A stretch of 64,000 nucleotides of DNA from Chitinophaga hostae (GTDB lineage Bacteria; Bacteroidota; Bacteroidia; Chitinophagales; Chitinophagaceae): NCBI RefSeq assembly GCF_018224885.1, contig NZ_JAGTXB010000010.1, positions 186,001-250,000 of the forward strand, read 5' to 3'. The position numbers and the translations under genes are program-made. Positions 60,313-64,000 of the stretch are shown in pieces (position 1 is the stretch's first letter; every line of letters begins with the position of its first letter). Under the pieces are notes generated by a model. It was not told where the DNA came from, searched no databases, and was given only the letters and a program-made list of their open reading frames with translations.

Positions 60313-61683
60313 TTGAAGATCAAATACAAAATAGCGCTCTATTACACTATTTCAGCCGCGCTGATGCTCATCGCATTTGCAGTGCTGGCCTATTACTTTT
60401 CTGCCAAATCACGCAAGGCGGAATACCTCGAAAGACTGGAATACCGCGCCCGGTCCATTGCCAATGTAATTATTGAAGATGGAAATGTAAAGGTAGACCT
60501 GCTCCGTAAACTGGACCGCACCACTTTCCAGGACCTTTATAAAGAAACCATCCTGGTATATAACCCCAGCTACGACCTGCTGTATAGTAACCTGAAAGAT
60601 ACCACTATCCGCACGCATCCCAGGTTGCTGAACTTTATAAAGGAAAACAAATTATATAGTTATGATAAGGGAAGCGGTGAAGTAGTAGGCGTGTATTATA
60701 CAGAGGGAGATGTATCGGTTATCGTCATCGTGTCCTCCTTTGATAAATATGGTTTCCAAAATCTGCGTAATCTCAGCCAGATCCTGCTCCTGGAGCTTAT
60801 TACCGCTGTTATTGTATTGGTAGGTGTTGGTTATTTCTTTGCCCGCAAAATGGTGGAACCTATTGATCAGCTGGTACAACAGGTAGATAGCATCAATGCC
60901 AACAACATGCACGATACCCAGGTAGCAGTAAAAGGAAAAGATGAAATCGCCAAGCTGGGAGCGAACTTCAACACAATGCTGCAGCGTCTCAGCGAATCTT
61001 TTCATCTCCAGAAAAGCTTTGTAAGCAATGCCTCTCATGAACTGCGTACCCCACTGGCAGCCATTATCAGCCAGCTGCAGGTGGCATTGTCGAAAGATCG
61101 CTCCCGGGAAGAATACCTTGCCTTGCTGACGTCTGTACTGGAAGATGCGGAAAACCTCTCCGACCTTTCCAATGGCCTGTTACAGCTCGCCCAGTCAGAA
61201 ATGCGGCAACAGGAGTTCGTACTGAGCAATGTGCGGATCGATGAGCTGCTGATGGAAATGACCACCCTGATCCGCCTGAAACAAAAAACGCCCAGCAAAG
61301 TGGAGATCCATTTTGTGAAAGTACCGGATAATGATTCCATGGTAACCTGCTATGGAAATGAAAACCTGCTGAAGGTATTGTTCCTGAACCTCATCGATAA
61401 TGCCTGTAAATTTTCTGAGAATAATACCGCGTGGGTCTCTATAGATTTCTACACCCAATACATCCTTGTACAGATAAAAGACAATGGTATCGGTATTCCG
61501 CCGGAAGAAATCAATAAAATATTTGAACCCTTTTACCGTGGCCGCAACGCGCTCCAAATCCGCGGCCATGGCCTTGGTTTGTCTATCTGCAAAAAAATTG
61601 TGCAAATCCATAACGGTCATATTACTGTTACGGCTACTCCTTCCGAAGGCACCACTTTCGCAGTGATACTCCCTCACATATAA
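60313..61683 (+). CDS. Sensor histidine kinase
   Basis: 456 residues from TTG 60313. A stop codon (TGA at 60310-60312) directly precedes it in frame and the first ATG would lie inside the first transmembrane helix, so TTG is the likely start. Two membrane helices (about 8-28 and 155-178) flank a periplasmic sensor of about 125 residues. Then follow a HAMP segment (ARKMVEPIDQLVQQVDSI), the phospho-acceptor His in SNASHELRTPLAAI, N box LIDNACKFSENN, G1 IKDNGIGIPPEE and G2 GHGLGLSICKKIV. It is the partner of the upstream response regulator. Confidence 0.94.
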   Translation: MKIKYKIALYYTISAALMLIAFAVLAYYFSAKSRKAEYLERLEYRARSIANVIIEDGNVKVDLLRKLDRTTFQDLYKETILVYNPSYDLLYSNLKDTTIRTHPRLLNFIKENKLYSYDKGSGEVVGVYYTEGDVSVIVIVSSFDKYGFQNLRNLSQILLLELITAVIVLVGVGYFFARKMVEPIDQLVQQVDSINANNMHDTQVAVKGKDEIAKLGANFNTMLQRLSESFHLQKSFVSNASHELRTPLAAIISQLQVALSKDRSREEYLALLTSVLEDAENLSDLSNGLLQLAQSEMRQQEFVLSNVRIDELLMEMTTLIRLKQKTPSKVEIHFVKVPDNDSMVTCYGNENLLKVLFLNLIDNACKFSENNTAWVSIDFYTQYILVQIKDNGIGIPPEEINKIFEPFYRGRNALQIRGHGLGLSICKKIVQIHNGHITVTATPSEGTTFAVILPHI

Positions 61684-61747
61684 TTCTTTAAGGCTTTTTT
61701 AATCTTCCTTAAAGGCCGCTTTAATTCCGCTTTGTGAGCTTTGTATC

Positions 61748-63040
61748 ATGAAATCTGGCATTATGCGAACTATAAGGATGCTGTTAATAACAGCAAGCGT
61801 TTCCTGCCTGGGCTTTATTCAACCTACACAGGCACAAACGACACCGCAAACCGTTACGCTGCAATCCGTAGAGGATTCCTTCCTCATAAAAAACTACCTG
61901 TTACTGGCACAACGTTACCAGGTGGATGCCTCTAAAGCATTGGTACGACAAGCAAAAATGTGGAGCAATCCATCTTTCAGCACCGTATTGGGTTTTGGCA
62001 GCACTGATAAATTCAAGCCATTTAATGTAGGCTCGGGTGGCGAAACACAATATAATATCGACCAGTTAATTCAGCTGGCAGGGAAAAGAAATAAAAGCAT
62101 CCAGCTGGCCGCAGCAGCCTCAAAAATGAGCGAGGCTAATTTCGATGAACTCGTTCGTACGCTTCGATTGCAGCTCCGCGAAAACTTCTACAATATCTAC
62201 TACCAGCAACAAACGGAAAAAGTGTTGAACGAGCAGCTGGAAAACCTGCAGAAAATTGTGGATGCGTATGTTACTGCCGATAAAAAAGGAAGCGTGGCAC
62301 ATGCCGACCTCGTAAGGCTGCAGGCCCTGCAGGTGGGCATCGAGAATGATTATGCAGACCTGAAACAACAGGAACTGGAATCTCAGAAAAACCTACAGCA
62401 ACTGTTACATACCAGGGATTTTTATGAGGCCAGTCTGCAACCCGCGGAACTGGCTTCATACAGCCTGGATAAGATCCAGTTGCCACAGTTGCTCGACAGC
62501 GTTGCGCAAAACCGCCCGGATGTACGCATGGCTGACATGCAATATCAAACCGCGCAGTTAAACTACCGGTTGCAGAAATCCATGGCCGTTCCGGATCTGC
62601 ATGTAGGCGCCACCTATGATAAACAGGGCAGTTATACGCCCAACTTCGTAGGACTTACACTGGGAATTGACCTGCCTGTGTGGAACCGCAACCAGGGTAA
62701 TATCCGCGCCGCACAACTGCAGATCGGCAGTGAACAACAACAGCTGCTTCAGCAACAGTCCATTGCACAATCCGAAGTGCTCAATGCCTATCAACGAATA
62801 GTATCGCTCGAAAAACGCTACAAAGGTTTCGACCTGCACCAGTTCCAGGGCGAGTTTGATACACTCATCTCCGAAGTGGCTAAGAACTTCAGTAAAGGAA
62901 ATATCTCCCTGCTGCAGTTCATCGACTATTTCAACAGCTATAGCGACAACGCAAAAAATATCAATAAGTTTTTATCCAACCGGGTAAATGCTTACGAAGA
63001 ACTCAACTATGCAACAGGACAAGAATTATTTAAAAATTAA
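61748..63040 (+). CDS. TolC-family outer membrane efflux protein
   Basis: 430 residues with a signal peptide ending near residue 31 (TQAQ) if read from ATG 61748; ATG 61763 is also possible. The body is helical with Gln/Leu-rich heptads, as expected for the two TolC halves. The second half contains PDVRMADMQYQTAQLNYRLQ, typical of CusC/NodT-type outer membrane factors. It forms the exit duct of a tripartite pump with the adaptor encoded 4 bases downstream. It follows the two-component genes by 64 bases. Confidence 0.9.
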   Translation: MKSGIMRTIRMLLITASVSCLGFIQPTQAQTTPQTVTLQSVEDSFLIKNYLLLAQRYQVDASKALVRQAKMWSNPSFSTVLGFGSTDKFKPFNVGSGGETQYNIDQLIQLAGKRNKSIQLAAAASKMSEANFDELVRTLRLQLRENFYNIYYQQQTEKVLNEQLENLQKIVDAYVTADKKGSVAHADLVRLQALQVGIENDYADLKQQELESQKNLQQLLHTRDFYEASLQPAELASYSLDKIQLPQLLDSVAQNRPDVRMADMQYQTAQLNYRLQKSMAVPDLHVGATYDKQGSYTPNFVGLTLGIDLPVWNRNQGNIRAAQLQIGSEQQQLLQQQSIAQSEVLNAYQRIVSLEKRYKGFDLHQFQGEFDTLISEVAKNFSKGNISLLQFIDYFNSYSDNAKNINKFLSNRVNAYEELNYATGQELFKN

Positions 63041-63044
63041 GCGC

Positions 63045-64000
63045 ATGAAACAGCCTATTTTCCTTATTGGCTTTTCGCTGCTGACCATCCTTGTATGGAG
63101 CGGCTGCAAACACAGCCAGGCAGAAGATTCAGAGAAGACCACCTTTGTTCTCAGCGATACAATGCTGAAAAATATACGCATTGACACCGCGCATATGGAG
63201 CCCGTACTCAATGAGATCCGCCTTTCCGGTAAGGTAACACCCAATGGAGGTAAGGTATTAAAGGTATACCCGCTGGTGAGTGGATATGTGGAAGATATTA
63301 AAGTGCAGCTGGGCGATTATGTACAAAAAGGCCAGGTACTGGCAGTTATACACAGTGCCGAAATTGCCGACTATGAGAAGCAACTGGCCCAGGCAAGGTC
63401 CGACCGAAATGTAGCGGACAAGAACCTGAAAGTTGCGCAGGACCTGTTCGACAGCCGTTTGAGTACGGAGAAAGATGTGGTAAATGCAAGAGGTGAAGTG
63501 CAAAAGTCTGATGCAGAAATTACCCGTCTCAACGACCTGTTTAAGATCTACAAAAAAGGCAAAGGCGCCACCTACCTGGTTACAGCGCCTATTTCCGGCT
63601 ATATCATCGAAAAAAACATCAACAACAACATGGAGATCCGTTCGGATAACAGTGCGAACATTTTTACCATCTCGGAGCTTGATGATGTTTGGGTAATGGC
63701 CAATGTGTTTGAAACAGATATTGCCCGCATCAAGGAAGGATACGAGGCAGATGTTGTTACAGTAAGCTATCCTGACGAGCCTTTCCGCGGGAAAATAGAC
63801 AAGATCTACAACTTCCTGGATCCCGCTACCAAAACCATGCAGGTGAGAATCGCCATTGATAACAAGAACATGTTGCTGAAGCCCGAAATGTTTGCTACAG
63901 TATATGTAAAATACCGGGATACAGATCAGAAAATTGCCGTGCCTTCGGCGGCTGTGATCTTCGATAACAGTAAAAACTATGTACTGGTATTCAAAGACAA
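63045..64000 (+). CDS. RND efflux periplasmic adaptor (HlyD/CusB-like), cut by window edge
   Basis: 318 codons from ATG 63045, 4 bases after the TolC stop, with no stop before the window end. The signal has a lipobox (VWSGC, Cys near 20). The biotinyl-lipoyl half-domain is seen as YPLVSGYVEDIKVQLGDYVQ, then KGQVLAVIHSAEIADYEKQL. A helical hairpin follows, then the second lipoyl half LVTAPISGYIIEKNINNN and the beta-barrel DDVWVMANVFETDI. It should join the TolC partner to an RND pump whose gene lies beyond the window. The CusB-like form and nearby DUF3347 suggest metals, but that is inference. Confidence 0.9.
   Translation, partial: MKQPIFLIGFSLLTILVWSGCKHSQAEDSEKTTFVLSDTMLKNIRIDTAHMEPVLNEIRLSGKVTPNGGKVLKVYPLVSGYVEDIKVQLGDYVQKGQVLAVIHSAEIADYEKQLAQARSDRNVADKNLKVAQDLFDSRLSTEKDVVNARGEVQKSDAEITRLNDLFKIYKKGKGATYLVTAPISGYIIEKNINNNMEIRSDNSANIFTISELDDVWVMANVFETDIARIKEGYEADVVTVSYPDEPFRGKIDKIYNFLDPATKTMQVRIAIDNKNMLLKPEMFATVYVKYRDTDQKIAVPSAAVIFDNSKNYVLVFKD

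Overview
The window looks like a chromosomal segment of a Bacteroidota member, most likely Chitinophagaceae (Chitinophaga-like). The evidence is a type IX secretion C-terminal domain on a giant surface protein, a carboxypeptidase-like/TonB-dependent receptor, GH20 and GH130 enzymes, and lipoproteins. Promoters also fit the Bacteroidota pattern TTG-N(16-22)-TAnnTTTG, and starts lack clear Shine-Dalgarno sequences. I see no transposase, phage gene, rRNA or CRISPR array.

Layout. 1-7.2 kb: a cut-off MscS-type channel, two small stress or nucleoid proteins (DUF6496 histone-like, KGG-motif), two small membrane proteins, transketolase, a phosphomannomutase-like HAD protein and a GH130 enzyme. 7.4-14.8 kb: four tRNA-Arg(ACG) genes on the minus strand, interleaved with a four-gene minus-strand operon (FAD oxidoreductase, alkaline-phosphatase-like, metallophosphoesterase, LamG-endonuclease/phosphatase) and a lipoprotein L-rhamnose mutarotase. 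14.9-21.9 kb: housekeeping genes rlmH, rhomboid protease, TPR-tilS, etfB-etfA, a bifunctional nuclease, ispE, and rplT-rpmI.

22.3-39.9 kb is one 5845-residue secreted protein. It has a signal peptide, Ig/PKD-like domains, 37 tandem repeats of 86-88 residues, HYR-like and PKD-like domains, and a gliding-motility-type sorting domain. 40-50.4 kb: a small uncharacterised protein, GH20 hexosaminidase, S41 protease, a CBM9-like secreted protein, serA, a beta-lactamase-fold hydrolase, a CDF transporter, a PhnZ-like HD oxygenase and a HEAT protein. 50.4-53.3 kb: infC and thrS. Together with rpmI-rplT these would be the usual thrS-infC-rpmI-rplT cluster, but here it is split by about 28.5 kb while order and strand are kept.

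53.6-64 kb: a coiled-coil membrane protein, a TonB-dependent receptor behind a DUF3347 lipoprotein, a 170-bp palindrome, an ABC-F ATPase, a two-component system, and a TolC plus periplasmic-adaptor pair that runs off the end. The last genes look like a regulated, possibly metal-linked, RND efflux system.

The most unusual items are the repeat array with its higher-order duplication, the split translation-factor cluster, the 170-bp palindrome, the A19-U56 tRNA-Arg family, the phosphatase/oxidoreductase operon and the PhnZ-like protein.
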